A DNA stretch of 64,000 nt from Olivibacter sp. SDN3 (GTDB lineage: Bacteria > Bacteroidota > Bacteroidia > Sphingobacteriales > Sphingobacteriaceae). Shown here piece after piece: positions 45,424 through 53,138 of the stretch. The first letter of the stretch is position 1. Each line of letters starts with the position of its first letter. Made by a program: the position numbers and the translations under genes. The notes under the pieces are model-generated. The model did not search any database, was not told where the DNA came from, and saw only the letters and a program-made list of their open reading frames with translations. The stretch is from NCBI RefSeq assembly GCF_014334135.1, contig NZ_CP060497.1, forward strand, positions 1,860,001 through 1,924,000. The letters are read 5' to 3'.

Positions 45424-46074
45424 TTACTTGATCTCAATGGTGCCTATATATACGCTATCCGAACTGTGATTACTGCCATCGGTAGCAAAAAAAGCGAGAT
45501 AGGTATGAAAAATATCTCCACGTTTAAATTTGGCATTCGGCAAATAAAGTCTATCTTCCCCGCTTTCCCGAAAATTACCGGAAGTATGAAAGTTAAGCAT
45601 CCTATCAAAATCTGTTATGAGCAGTAACGCTCTGTCTAGGCCATGCTCATTTTCTGATTTCCCCCTATATGCCCAACGGAATAAAACCTGATCATTTTCC
45701 TCTAGTGTGACGCTGGTTTCTCTAGGAGGTGCTAAGATGCCGCCACTCATCATGAATTTTTCTGGGATAATACGATAACCGGCATCGTCCTCGGTAACAG
45801 CGTTTTTGATATTATAGGACATTGCTACATTATGGCCGGTGCGATTCGGAGAGTGATTCATGAAACCCATTCTCACAAGTGGTACAATAGAGCTTAACAC
45901 GTCTTGCATGAAGCGAAATTTCGATCGTTGCTTGGCTTGCCCGGCAGTTGGTTTCCGGCTGCGGTTAATTCGTGGTAAACTTCGTATATAATCAATACCC
46001 TTCCATTTACAGAAGACCACATTGCCTACTTTTCCGGAGACAGGGCCATTTACACCGTTGATTACTTTTCCCAT
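45424..46074 (-). CDS. DUF6266 family protein
   Basis: A 216-residue protein when read from the ATG at 46074; an ATG further upstream (46131) would add 19 residues without family character. The opening MGKVINGVNGPVSGKVG and the following VVFCKWKGIDYIRSLP are hallmarks of DUF6266, as is RSRKPTAGQAKQRSKF. The C-terminal half is beta-rich (LFRWAYRG, DRALLLITDFD). Function is unknown. Members are numerous and scattered in Sphingobacteriaceae genomes. There is no signal peptide. It stands alone with 189 bp on one side and about 500 bp on the other. Confidence 0.85.
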   Translation of the reverse strand: MGKVINGVNGPVSGKVGNVVFCKWKGIDYIRSLPRINRSRKPTAGQAKQRSKFRFMQDVLSSIVPLVRMGFMNHSPNRTGHNVAMSYNIKNAVTEDDAGYRIIPEKFMMSGGILAPPRETSVTLEENDQVLFRWAYRGKSENEHGLDRALLLITDFDRMLNFHTSGNFRESGEDRLYLPNAKFKRGDIFHTYLAFFATDGSNHSSDSVYIGTIEIK

Positions 46075-46578
46075 AATACTATTATTTATCCGATACCTAA
46101 TTTGTTCTAAGTATATACAAATTCTGAACAACTTCCAAATTAAGTCTGAAAATGAATATATATTTTTAAAATAAAAAAGGGACTTTAGTCGCTTTTATCC
46201 GAATAAGGTCCGAACAAAACCCTATTAATATCTGAATAAAACCCTATTTAATATTGAAATTAATGGTCAATTGGTCAGTAGTAGATTCGGAGCACCACGA
46301 AGCATGTCCCGGAAATTTAAGCATGAAGAATATTTTTCTTAAGTATTATTACGAAGTGTGGAAGGGGTTCTTCCTGGTTTAACTAGATTTCTGGCGTCTA
46401 TATGCTTTCCAATAGGTTGATCAATCTTTTCAAAGTTAATGTACACCTTGCGATGAGTATATCTGAATGTGATAGCAAATCATCAACTGACGACGCAAGC
46501 AGAAATAAGCATTATTCGTTATTTTTTGCAGATGTCCATATTCCGTAGGGGGAAGGACGCTGATTTTAACGCATGACA
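46075..46578. other. Gene-poor region upstream of the DUF6266 gene
   Basis: About 500 bp, strongly AT-rich and without a plausible frame of its own. It contains a pair of imperfect tandem repeats (46209-46253). It must hold the DUF6266 promoter. The composition is lower in GC than the neighbouring genes by eye. Confidence 0.5.
46209..46253. repeat. Imperfect tandem repeat, unit 22-23 bp
   Basis: Copy 1 (46209-46230) and copy 2 (46231-46253) share TC(C/T)GAA(C/T)AAAACCCTATT and an AT-rich end. A further partial unit, TCCGAATAAGG, precedes them at 46198-46208. Confidence 0.6.
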
Positions 46579-47496
46579 TCAACTTCTAAATTTACCGAAT
46601 ACACCGAGGGGTAACTTATTTCCAGTGGTAGCCTGTAAATAAAGTTCTCCGGTCTCTAGATTTCTCACCTGTGGGAAAGCTCCTTTAATCAGGTTTTCCA
46701 CAATAACAGAAGAGAAACCCAGTGAGTAAGTGTTTAAAATCAAAAAATGCTCTTTAGGGTCTAGCAGCTGCACCACATCGTTCATCATCTCGCTGATATG
46801 ATCTTCCAATTTCCATTTTTCACCTTTGGGACCATGGCCGTAAGCGGGAGGGTCTAAAATGATACCATTGTATTTATTACCACGTTTTAATTCGCGCTTA
46901 ACAAATTTTAATGCGTCTTCTACCACCCACCTAATATCTTTCAATCCAGATAATTCCTGGTTTTCGTTTGCCCAGGTAACTACCTGTTTAATGGAATCGA
47001 CATGTGTGGTGTCTGCACCGGCCGCTTGCGCAACTAAGGATGCACCACCTGTGTATGCAAATAAGTTAAGGACCTTGGGTCGTGGTATTTGAAAGGACTT
47101 GATGGTAGATGAAATATAATCCCAGTTAACGGCCTGCTCGGGAAAAATGCCCACATGTTTGAAAGCCGTTAGGCCTAAACGGAATTTGATGGAAATTTCG
47201 GGGTTTTTATAACTTATATGCCATCTATCTGCTATTTTATGGCTTTTTTTTAACCAGTCGCCGCTGGTAGCCGAACGACCTTTAAAACGAATATGATGTT
47301 TTTTGATCCACTCGCTTTCAGGAAGGGTTTTAGGCCACACCGCTTGAGGCTCCGGCCGGATCAACAGAAGATCACCAAAACGTTCCAGTTTCTCGAAGTC
47401 GCCGCAATCGATCAATTCGTAGTCTTTCCAATATTGAGGAGTAAGTAATTGTATAGTGTTGGATGTGTATGTCAAAATCTTGAAAATTTTGGACAA
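46579..47496 (-). CDS. Class I SAM-dependent methyltransferase, RlmI/RlmK-like (probable 23S rRNA)
   Basis: A 305-residue protein. An N-terminal region (about 1-115) with TGVFPEQ-like substrate-domain text (here HVGIFPEQAVNWDY) precedes the Rossmann core. Motif I is VLNLFAYTGGASLVAQAAGA, motif II includes HVDSIKQVV, and motif IV is ILDPPAYGHGPKGEKW. These match the Methyltrans_SAM family (RlmI, 23S rRNA m5C1962), although the usual N-terminal PUA domain is absent. The RNA target is therefore uncertain. It lies 25 bp downstream of mlaF and may be read from the same message. Confidence 0.83.
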   Translation of the reverse strand: MSKIFKILTYTSNTIQLLTPQYWKDYELIDCGDFEKLERFGDLLLIRPEPQAVWPKTLPESEWIKKHHIRFKGRSATSGDWLKKSHKIADRWHISYKNPEISIKFRLGLTAFKHVGIFPEQAVNWDYISSTIKSFQIPRPKVLNLFAYTGGASLVAQAAGADTTHVDSIKQVVTWANENQELSGLKDIRWVVEDALKFVKRELKRGNKYNGIILDPPAYGHGPKGEKWKLEDHISEMMNDVVQLLDPKEHFLILNTYSLGFSSVIVENLIKGAFPQVRNLETGELYLQATTGNKLPLGVFGKFRS

Positions 47497-47521
47497 AGAT
47501 AGCCTTTTTAGTTGTTTTTAT

Positions 47522-48274
47522 TTAAAAGCTCTCCTTGGCAATTTTCATAAACGGACTGGCGAAAACAAAGTCATTTAGTTCATCCACATCGGTGTGGGCA
47601 ATCTCTTTATTGGAGCCTTCCCATTTCTTCTCGCCTTGATAAAGAAAAAGAATATACTGTCCAATGCCCATAACCGAGTTCATATCGTGCGTCACTATGA
47701 TCGTGGTGGTTTTATATTCCTCTGTAATATCTTGGATAAGCTCATCTATCACAATAGAGGTACGGGGATCTAAACCGGAGTTGGGCTCATCACAAAAGAG
47801 GTATTTTGGAGTCATGGCTATGGCACGCGCAATCCCAACCCTCTTCTTCATACCTCCTGATAGTTCCGCAGGGAATAACTTGTTTCTTCCTTCCAGGTTA
47901 ACTCTTTCCAGGCAGAAATTGGCACGATCTATCCGTTCGCTTTTACTCATGTCACTGAACATCTGTAGAGGAAAAGTAATGTTTTCTTCTACGGTCATGG
48001 AGTCGAACAGTGCTGAATTTTGAAAAAGCATACCGATTTCTTTTCTTATAGGTATACGATCTTCAAAGTTCAACCGGGTAAAATCCTGATCGCGATATAC
48101 CACCTTTCCCTTATTAGGTTCGTGCAAACCCACCATACATTTTAACAGCGTACTTTTGCCAGATCCGGAACCGCCGATGATTAAGCTGATTTTACCTGCT
48201 TCAAACGTGGCCGATATGCCTTTAAGCACTTCGTTATCCCCGAAAGATTTGTATATATCTTTTATTTCTATCAT
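47522..48274 (-). CDS. mlaF: Mla-type ABC transporter ATP-binding protein
   Basis: A 250-residue ABC ATPase. Walker A is GGSGSGKST (34-42), the Q-loop is MLFQNSALFDSMTVEENI, and the signature is LSGGMKKRVGIARA, with the MKKR characteristic of MlaF/MCE ATPases. Walker B is LFCDEPNSGLDP and the H-loop THDMNSV. With MlaE it forms the inner-membrane motor for phospholipid transport between inner and outer membranes. No MCE (MlaD), MlaC or MlaB gene is adjacent, so the remaining parts must be encoded elsewhere. It is 86 bp after mlaE. Confidence 0.92.
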   Translation of the reverse strand: MIEIKDIYKSFGDNEVLKGISATFEAGKISLIIGGSGSGKSTLLKCMVGLHEPNKGKVVYRDQDFTRLNFEDRIPIRKEIGMLFQNSALFDSMTVEENITFPLQMFSDMSKSERIDRANFCLERVNLEGRNKLFPAELSGGMKKRVGIARAIAMTPKYLFCDEPNSGLDPRTSIVIDELIQDITEEYKTTTIIVTHDMNSVMGIGQYILFLYQGEKKWEGSNKEIAHTDVDELNDFVFASPFMKIAKESF

Positions 48275-48360
48275 TGTTATCGCGATTTACCTTTATCCGA
48301 TATACTCAGATTTTTATTTTCAAAATGGATACCTTTACAAGCTAGCAATTAAATTATAGC

Positions 48361-49095
48361 CTAAAGCATTAGTGCCGTAATTACGTAGTCGGCCGCCAGT
48401 ATGGTGATACAGCTCACTACTACGCTTTTGGTGCTGGCCTGGCCTACTTCAAGTGCCCCTCCCTTTACATAAAAACCCTGATAAGCGGAGATCGTGGTGA
48501 TGATAAAACCAAAAACGAAAGCCTTTACAAGAGCAACCGCAACGGTATAGCCGTTAAAGTCGCCCGTTATACCCATGATATAGTCAGCAGGAGTAACAGC
48601 ACCGGATAAGGCTCCGCCAACCAGTCCGCCACTTAATGCCAAAAAGATAGATAGTATAACGAGTAGGGGTACCATGGTTATTCCGGCCAATATTTTGGGC
48701 AAAATCAAATATCCCGGAGCATTGATTCCCATGATTTCCAACGCATCGATCTGCTCAGTTACCCGCATGGAACCAATCTGCGATGAGATCGACGATCCCA
48801 CTTTACCTGCTAAAACCAATGCAGATATCGTTGGACTTAACTCTAAAATACTGGAGTCGCGGTTAATTTGGCCAATAATCGAATTTGGAATGAGGTCTGA
48901 AACAAGTTGGAAGGCGATCTGCATGGTCATTACCGCACCAATAAATGTGGATATAATACCTACTAATCCTAAAGAGCCTACACCTATACTATTCATTTCA
49001 TGCATAATCTCTTTCCAATAGATGCTGAACTTCTCTGGTTTTTTAAAAACCGCTTTTAATAATAAGAGGTATTTGCCGAAACTTGTAAAAAACAT
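48361..49095 (-). CDS. mlaE: MlaE-family lipid ABC transporter permease
   Basis: A 244-residue protein with an amphipathic N-terminal helix and about five transmembrane helices. Family signatures are FIGAVMTMQIAFQL, the core RVTEQIDALEIMGINAPGYL, and the C-terminal VVVSCITILAADYVIT. It is the permease of an MCE-type system that keeps outer-membrane lipid asymmetry. The order mlaE-mlaF on the minus strand, with other Mla genes missing, is common in Bacteroidota. Confidence 0.94.
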   Translation of the reverse strand: MFFTSFGKYLLLLKAVFKKPEKFSIYWKEIMHEMNSIGVGSLGLVGIISTFIGAVMTMQIAFQLVSDLIPNSIIGQINRDSSILELSPTISALVLAGKVGSSISSQIGSMRVTEQIDALEIMGINAPGYLILPKILAGITMVPLLVILSIFLALSGGLVGGALSGAVTPADYIMGITGDFNGYTVAVALVKAFVFGFIITTISAYQGFYVKGGALEVGQASTKSVVVSCITILAADYVITALML

Positions 49096-49295
49096 AAAGT
49101 TATAATCAAGATCATTATATGGTTACCAAAATAGATAAATTGCTTGGCATTCACGAATACCAAGCAAACAAATTTTGAGTAAATATTTTTTCACTATTAA
49201 ATACATTAAAGGTGTCTGAACTACCTTTGACGGCTTGGCAATGTTGTTAACACCACCACCGTTGCTCTCAAACAGAAATAGAAACAGCAATTTGA

Positions 49296-49303
49296 TATAT
49301 TTG
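49296..49303 (+). promoter_or_regulatory. Candidate -7 element (TATATTTG)
   Basis: An exact match to TAnnTTTG located 48 bp upstream of the SDR gene start. No good -33 TTTG is seen at the expected distance. Confidence 0.45.
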
Positions 49304-49350
49304 TTTGCTAATGAGTAAGAGGCTTGGACTGCAACAACAAATAATCAATA

Positions 49351-50085
49351 ATGGTTAAAAATATGTCGAATTCAATAAAAGGGCGTTATGCTCTGATAAC
49401 GGGCGCTACAAGGGGTATAGGACGGAGTATAACAGCTATGCTTGCGAAGGAAGGGTGTAACCTGATGATAGCTGCTAGAGGAGAAAAGGACTTGAAACAG
49501 TTAAGAAATGAGCTTATTAACTCATATCCCGAATGCATGATAAAATATTTTGTAGTTGATTGTGGTGATCAGGAACAGGTGAAGGAATTGGCGGAGGCTG
49601 CAGCAAATTTTTCTGCCACTATTGATATCCTTATAAATAATGTGGGCCTATTTAATCCATCGAGTTTTTTGGAAGAAAGTGAAACCACATTTGCCGATCA
49701 TATGGCTGTAAACGTGTTCTGTACACACTACCTGTCGGTTTTTTTCGGCAGAAAAATGTGTAAGAAAAAAGCCGGTCACATATTTAACGTGGGTTCGGTT
49801 GCTGGGAAAATGCCTTTTGCGAAGGCAGCCTCATATAGTGTAACAAAATATGCCGTACACGGTCTAACTACTGTATTGAGGCAAGAGTTTGGCGCATATG
49901 GTGTGAAGGTGACAGAAATTATTCCAGGTTCAACGTATACTTCCTCCTGGGAGGGGATTGCAATTCCGGAAGAGCGCTTTGTTGCGGTAGATGATATTGC
50001 GGCGTCTGTTCGTGCTTGCCTACAGATGAGTGCAGGCGCCAATGTGGATGAAATAGTAATCAGACCTGTTTACGGCGAGATATAG
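49351..50085 (+). CDS. Short-chain dehydrogenase/reductase
   Basis: A 244-residue classical SDR. The cofactor motif TGATRGIG lies at 17-24, NNVG (Asn-Ala-Gly variant) in mid-protein, and the active site Tyr162-x3-Lys166 (YSVTK). A conserved serine is at VGSVAG. It oxidises or reduces a hydroxyl/keto group with NAD(P)H; the substrate is unknown. An alternative start four codons downstream (49363) is possible. It is followed closely by the PspC gene, but a functional link is not obvious. Confidence 0.92.
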   Translation: MVKNMSNSIKGRYALITGATRGIGRSITAMLAKEGCNLMIAARGEKDLKQLRNELINSYPECMIKYFVVDCGDQEQVKELAEAAANFSATIDILINNVGLFNPSSFLEESETTFADHMAVNVFCTHYLSVFFGRKMCKKKAGHIFNVGSVAGKMPFAKAASYSVTKYAVHGLTTVLRQEFGAYGVKVTEIIPGSTYTSSWEGIAIPEERFVAVDDIAASVRACLQMSAGANVDEIVIRPVYGEI

Positions 50086-50150
50086 TCAGCGCATTTGTAA
50101 GCGTGGCAGAAGGAGATAAAAACAGGGGCGTAAAAATAAAAACCGAGGTT

Positions 50151-50687
50151 ATGGAAAAAGAACTTAGACGGAATGAACAGGAGGGCATGATAGGTGGCGT
50201 CTGTGCGGGTTTGGCAGAATATGTTGATATTGACAAAACCTGGGTCAGATTGCTGTTTATCTTAAGCATATTTTTGGGCTTCTCCGGTTTTGGTATTGTA
50301 GGGCCAATTATTTATGTGGTCATGTGGGCTGTCCTCCCCAAAAAACCTTTTGTGTTTCCGGATATTTCCGGAGAAGCTTTTAATCAGGAAACACCGGTAG
50401 CCCCAGAGACTTATGATAGGGAAAAAACACCTTATCAAAATGTGAAAAATAAAAGGGACAGCGATAAAAGGCTTGCCGGAATTATTTTGTTGGTAATAGG
50501 TGCTTTTTTGCTCATTATTCAATTGGATATTATCACCTGGACAGAAATTATGCGCGTATGGCCCGTAGTATTTGTGGTTTTGGGAATTTTCACTATTTCG
50601 ACGTCCTTTGAGCGACGGAAGGTTGCTGAAGACCGGAGGGAGTATACCATAGAGGGCGACGAAGAGGAAGCTACAGAAGAGATATAA
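50151..50687 (+). CDS. PspC-domain membrane protein
   Basis: A 178-residue protein when read from the ATG at 50151, which gives the usual PspC opening (MEKELRRNEQEGMIGGVCAG). A GTG at 50103 in the same frame would add 16 hydrophilic residues with no family match. The PspC domain (about 3-65) has GLAEYVDIDKTWVRLLFIL and VMWAVLPKK. A second hydrophobic part (about 105-155) looks like two more helices of DUF5668-like type. PspC proteins sense or respond to membrane stress. It is followed by a LiaF-like gene and an RDD-domain gene, all in the same direction. Confidence 0.88.
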   Translation: MEKELRRNEQEGMIGGVCAGLAEYVDIDKTWVRLLFILSIFLGFSGFGIVGPIIYVVMWAVLPKKPFVFPDISGEAFNQETPVAPETYDREKTPYQNVKNKRDSDKRLAGIILLVIGAFLLIIQLDIITWTEIMRVWPVVFVVLGIFTISTSFERRKVAEDRREYTIEGDEEEATEEI

Positions 50688-50768
50688 AAAATAAGGAGAC
50701 GGTAGCCATTGAGGTTGAAAGCCTTATACTAAAATAATAGCCATTTTACGATAATTAAAAAAATTGAG

Positions 50769-51707
50769 ATGAAAAGAGATAGATTAAACTGGGGCCTGGT
50801 ACTGTTGTTCATTGGCGTCATGTGGTTGCTGAGCAACTTTGGAGTAGTGACCTTTTACTGGTCGAGTTTATGGCGTTTTTGGCCAATATTTCTCATCATT
50901 ATTGGTGTTAACCTATTGGTGCCACGACATGGGTACGGTAATATTATTTCTGTTATTGCAACTATTGGAGCCTTGGTTTTTATCGGTTATCAATCTTCAA
51001 GGCCTACCAGTAGCTGGAAAGAAGGATCGGTTTGGCGTAATTTGGATGAAGGAGAAGATGATGGGGATGGTGTAGAACGGAGGGCCGATTTTGTTACGGC
51101 CTTTGAGGAGCAAGTGAAGGAAGTTAACTTGGAGATCAAAGGAGGAGCAGTTGAATATAATGTTGGCGGCGAAACGGACGAGCTGTTTAAAGCAGAAACT
51201 AAAAGTAACTTCGCCGGTCATGTACTGCAGAGCTCTACTAGGGATTCTATCGCAGATTTATCTTTTCGGATGAAGAATACCAAAGGCAGAAAATGGAATT
51301 TGCGGAATAATGGGGAGAATGAGGCGAAAATGTATCTTAATACCAATCCCATTTGGAACATAAAGGCAGAAGTTGGGGCTGGGGCCATTGATTTTGACCT
51401 GAGTAGGTACAAGGTTAGAAAATTGACATTCAAAGGGGGGGCTGCATCCTTCGAAACGAAACTGGGAATGCCATTGGAGTCGTCGGAAATTTTTGTAGAG
51501 TCAGGGGTAGCAAGTATTGAAATAGCCATACCTCAGGCAGCAGCCTGTCGGATTCAGGTGGAATCAGGACTGTCTTCAAAGGATTTTCCCGGATTTACGA
51601 AGCGGGATGATGGCTCATACGCAACAGCAGATTTTGATCAGGCATCTAATAAATATTTGATCAACTTAAAAGGTGGGTTGAGTTCGTTTTCCGTTGAACG
51701 CTACTAG
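50769..51707 (+). CDS. LiaF-like membrane protein with DUF5668 domain
   Basis: A 312-residue protein. Three N-terminal helices include LNWGLVLLFIGVMWLLSNFG and the conserved WRFWPIFLIIIGVNLL, which is the DUF5668/LiaF transmembrane module. After an acidic linker (about 90-115) the C-terminal part (about 120-310) is a beta-helix-like domain with regularly spaced hydrophobics (FKGGAASFETKLG, VESGVASIEI, VESGLSSKDF). In Firmicutes LiaF controls a cell-envelope stress kinase; here the role is likely related but unproven. It lies 81 bp after PspC and 9 bp before the RDD gene. Confidence 0.82.
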   Translation: MKRDRLNWGLVLLFIGVMWLLSNFGVVTFYWSSLWRFWPIFLIIIGVNLLVPRHGYGNIISVIATIGALVFIGYQSSRPTSSWKEGSVWRNLDEGEDDGDGVERRADFVTAFEEQVKEVNLEIKGGAVEYNVGGETDELFKAETKSNFAGHVLQSSTRDSIADLSFRMKNTKGRKWNLRNNGENEAKMYLNTNPIWNIKAEVGAGAIDFDLSRYKVRKLTFKGGAASFETKLGMPLESSEIFVESGVASIEIAIPQAAACRIQVESGLSSKDFPGFTKRDDGSYATADFDQASNKYLINLKGGLSSFSVERY

Positions 51708-51716
51708 CTGCGGATC

Positions 51717-52334
51717 ATGTATTATTATATTGTAAAAGGCGGAAAGCCTGAAGGCCCTTTTCAATTGGAAGACCTGAAAAGTATGGGGCTCTCGGGTACC
51801 GATTTTGTGAAACCTGAGGGTTATGACGACTACAAGGAACTCCGTGAGCTACCCGATCTTTGCCAAGAGCTTGGTGTACGGCATGAGCGCGCTGCTCCCC
51901 AATATTATGCCACTTTGGACGTCCGATTGCTTGCGGCAGCTATCGATTATTTTTTTGCGTTTATCATTTACTGTTTGGCGGCGCTGGCGGTTTTAATAAA
52001 GGTTGATGACGGCAGCGCTCAGGGAAAGGAAGAGCAGTGGATGATGCTCGTATTTGGCTTAGGCCTTATTCCTATTGTTAAGTTCTTAGTCAACGTAATT
52101 GCAGAAGGATCCAGACTGAATGCTTCACCAGGCAAATTGCTGTTACAGATCAGGGTAACCGATATGCAGGGTAATCCCATTGGCCTTGGAAGGTCATTTC
52201 TGCGGAATGTAGCGAAGATTACCTGCGTAATTACTTTTGGGATCGGATATCTAACGGGGTTTTTCGACCGGAAGCAACAGTGTTTTCATGATAAAATAGC
52301 CAAAACCTTGGTTATAAAAGGACGTTTGATCTAA
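51717..52334 (+). CDS. GYF_2-RDD domain membrane protein
   Basis: A 205-residue protein with an N-terminal GYF_2 domain (about 1-50; YYYIVKGGKPEGPFQLEDL) and a C-terminal RDD domain (about 62-200). The RDD part has a conserved Arg-Asp pair variant in LDVRLLAAAIDYFFAF and transmembrane helices, ending with FFDRKQQCFHDKIAKTLVI, a typical RDD finish. RDD proteins have been linked to ion or small-molecule transport; GYF-type domains bind peptides. It is probably co-transcribed with the PspC and LiaF-like genes and may form part of a membrane-stress group. Confidence 0.88.
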   Translation: MYYYIVKGGKPEGPFQLEDLKSMGLSGTDFVKPEGYDDYKELRELPDLCQELGVRHERAAPQYYATLDVRLLAAAIDYFFAFIIYCLAALAVLIKVDDGSAQGKEEQWMMLVFGLGLIPIVKFLVNVIAEGSRLNASPGKLLLQIRVTDMQGNPIGLGRSFLRNVAKITCVITFGIGYLTGFFDRKQQCFHDKIAKTLVIKGRLI

Positions 52335-52430
52335 ACCGTCTAAAATTTCTTTTGTATTTTACATAAATCAGACAAAGCATAAGATGTTGATATTCATTAT
52401 TTTATGTGTTGTCGCTGGGTGCCCTTTCTG

Positions 52431-52464
52431 TTAAACATTTGTTTAAATTAAACGTTTGTTTAAT
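52431..52464 (+). promoter_or_regulatory. Doubled palindromic operator for the TetR regulator
   Basis: Two near-identical palindromes lie end to end: TTAAAC-ATTT-GTTTAA (52431-52446) and ATTAAAC-GTTT-GTTTAAT (52447-52464), with centres 17 bp apart. They overlap both elements of the candidate promoter and lie 23 bp upstream of the TetR start, as expected of an autorepressor. Confidence 0.8.
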
Positions 52465-52468
52465 TTTG
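52438..52468 (+). promoter_or_regulatory. Promoter of the TetR-TolC-EmrAB operon
   Basis: -33 TTTG (52438-52441) and -7 TAATTTTG (52461-52468) are 19 bp apart. Both match Bacteroidota consensus exactly. Each lies within an operator palindrome. Confidence 0.8.
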
Positions 52469-52486
52469 CGCAGCAATTACAAAAAA

Positions 52487-53128
52487 ATGAAAACATACAG
52501 CGATAAACAGCTTCAGATCATGGATATTGCCTTACGGCTTTTTGCCGATCATGGATATGATAAAACATCCGTACGTGACATTGCACAGGAGGCAGGCGTT
52601 AACGTGGCTATGGTGTCTTATTATTTCGGATCGAAGGATAAGCTATTGGAAGCATTATTTATCAATCATTTTGCTTTCATTACCAGTACACTTGAAAATA
52701 TTCTACATGAAAAAACAAGCAGTGCTTTTGAAAAAGTAGAAAAAATAATCGACGTGTTTATTGATACCCTGTATAGCAGACAGCTGTTCAATCAGCTTAT
52801 GATGCGTGAGGCAAGCATCTTGAAAGAAGGGCCGCTTTTTGAGATGATCCTGGAGATGAAAACAAAAAATCGAAAATTGGTGGAGCGTGCGGTTAAGAGC
52901 GGACAGCGGCTGGGCGTTTTTCGAAAGGATGTGAATGTTTTTTTCCTTTCTTCCGTATTGATCGGCAGCGTTAATCAGATGTTGGCCAACTGTCGATATG
53001 AAGCCCGGAGCAATAAACTGGAAGGCGCAGCAAAAGATAACTTTAAAAAGGAAGGTCTGTCGATCTTAAGGGTGCATCTCAAAAGAATGTTTATCGCGTA
53101 TCTCACATTCGACGAATCCCATAAATAA
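52487..53128 (+). CDS. TetR/AcrR-family transcriptional repressor
   Basis: A 213-residue protein from the ATG at 52487; starts further upstream (from 52406) would be inside the operator and promoter. The N-terminal HTH is classical: IMDIALRLFADHGYDKTSV, RDIAQEAGVNVAMVSYYFGS, and KDKLLEALF. The C-terminal domain is an all-helical ligand pocket without specific similarity that I recognise. It probably represses its own operon until an exported drug or metabolite binds. TolC follows 10 bp downstream. Confidence 0.93.
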   Translation: MKTYSDKQLQIMDIALRLFADHGYDKTSVRDIAQEAGVNVAMVSYYFGSKDKLLEALFINHFAFITSTLENILHEKTSSAFEKVEKIIDVFIDTLYSRQLFNQLMMREASILKEGPLFEMILEMKTKNRKLVERAVKSGQRLGVFRKDVNVFFLSSVLIGSVNQMLANCRYEARSNKLEGAAKDNFKKEGLSILRVHLKRMFIAYLTFDESHK

Positions 53129-53138
53129 GAAAAACAAC

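Noticed and set aside
46209-46253. Possible CRISPR array from the imperfect 22-bp repeats
   Set aside because: The units are directly adjacent with no spacers, only two or three copies exist, and no cas gene is in the window.
52406-52486. Longer N-terminus for the TetR regulator
   Set aside because: The extra codons would overlap the operator palindromes and the promoter; the ATG at 52487 gives the standard TetR start.
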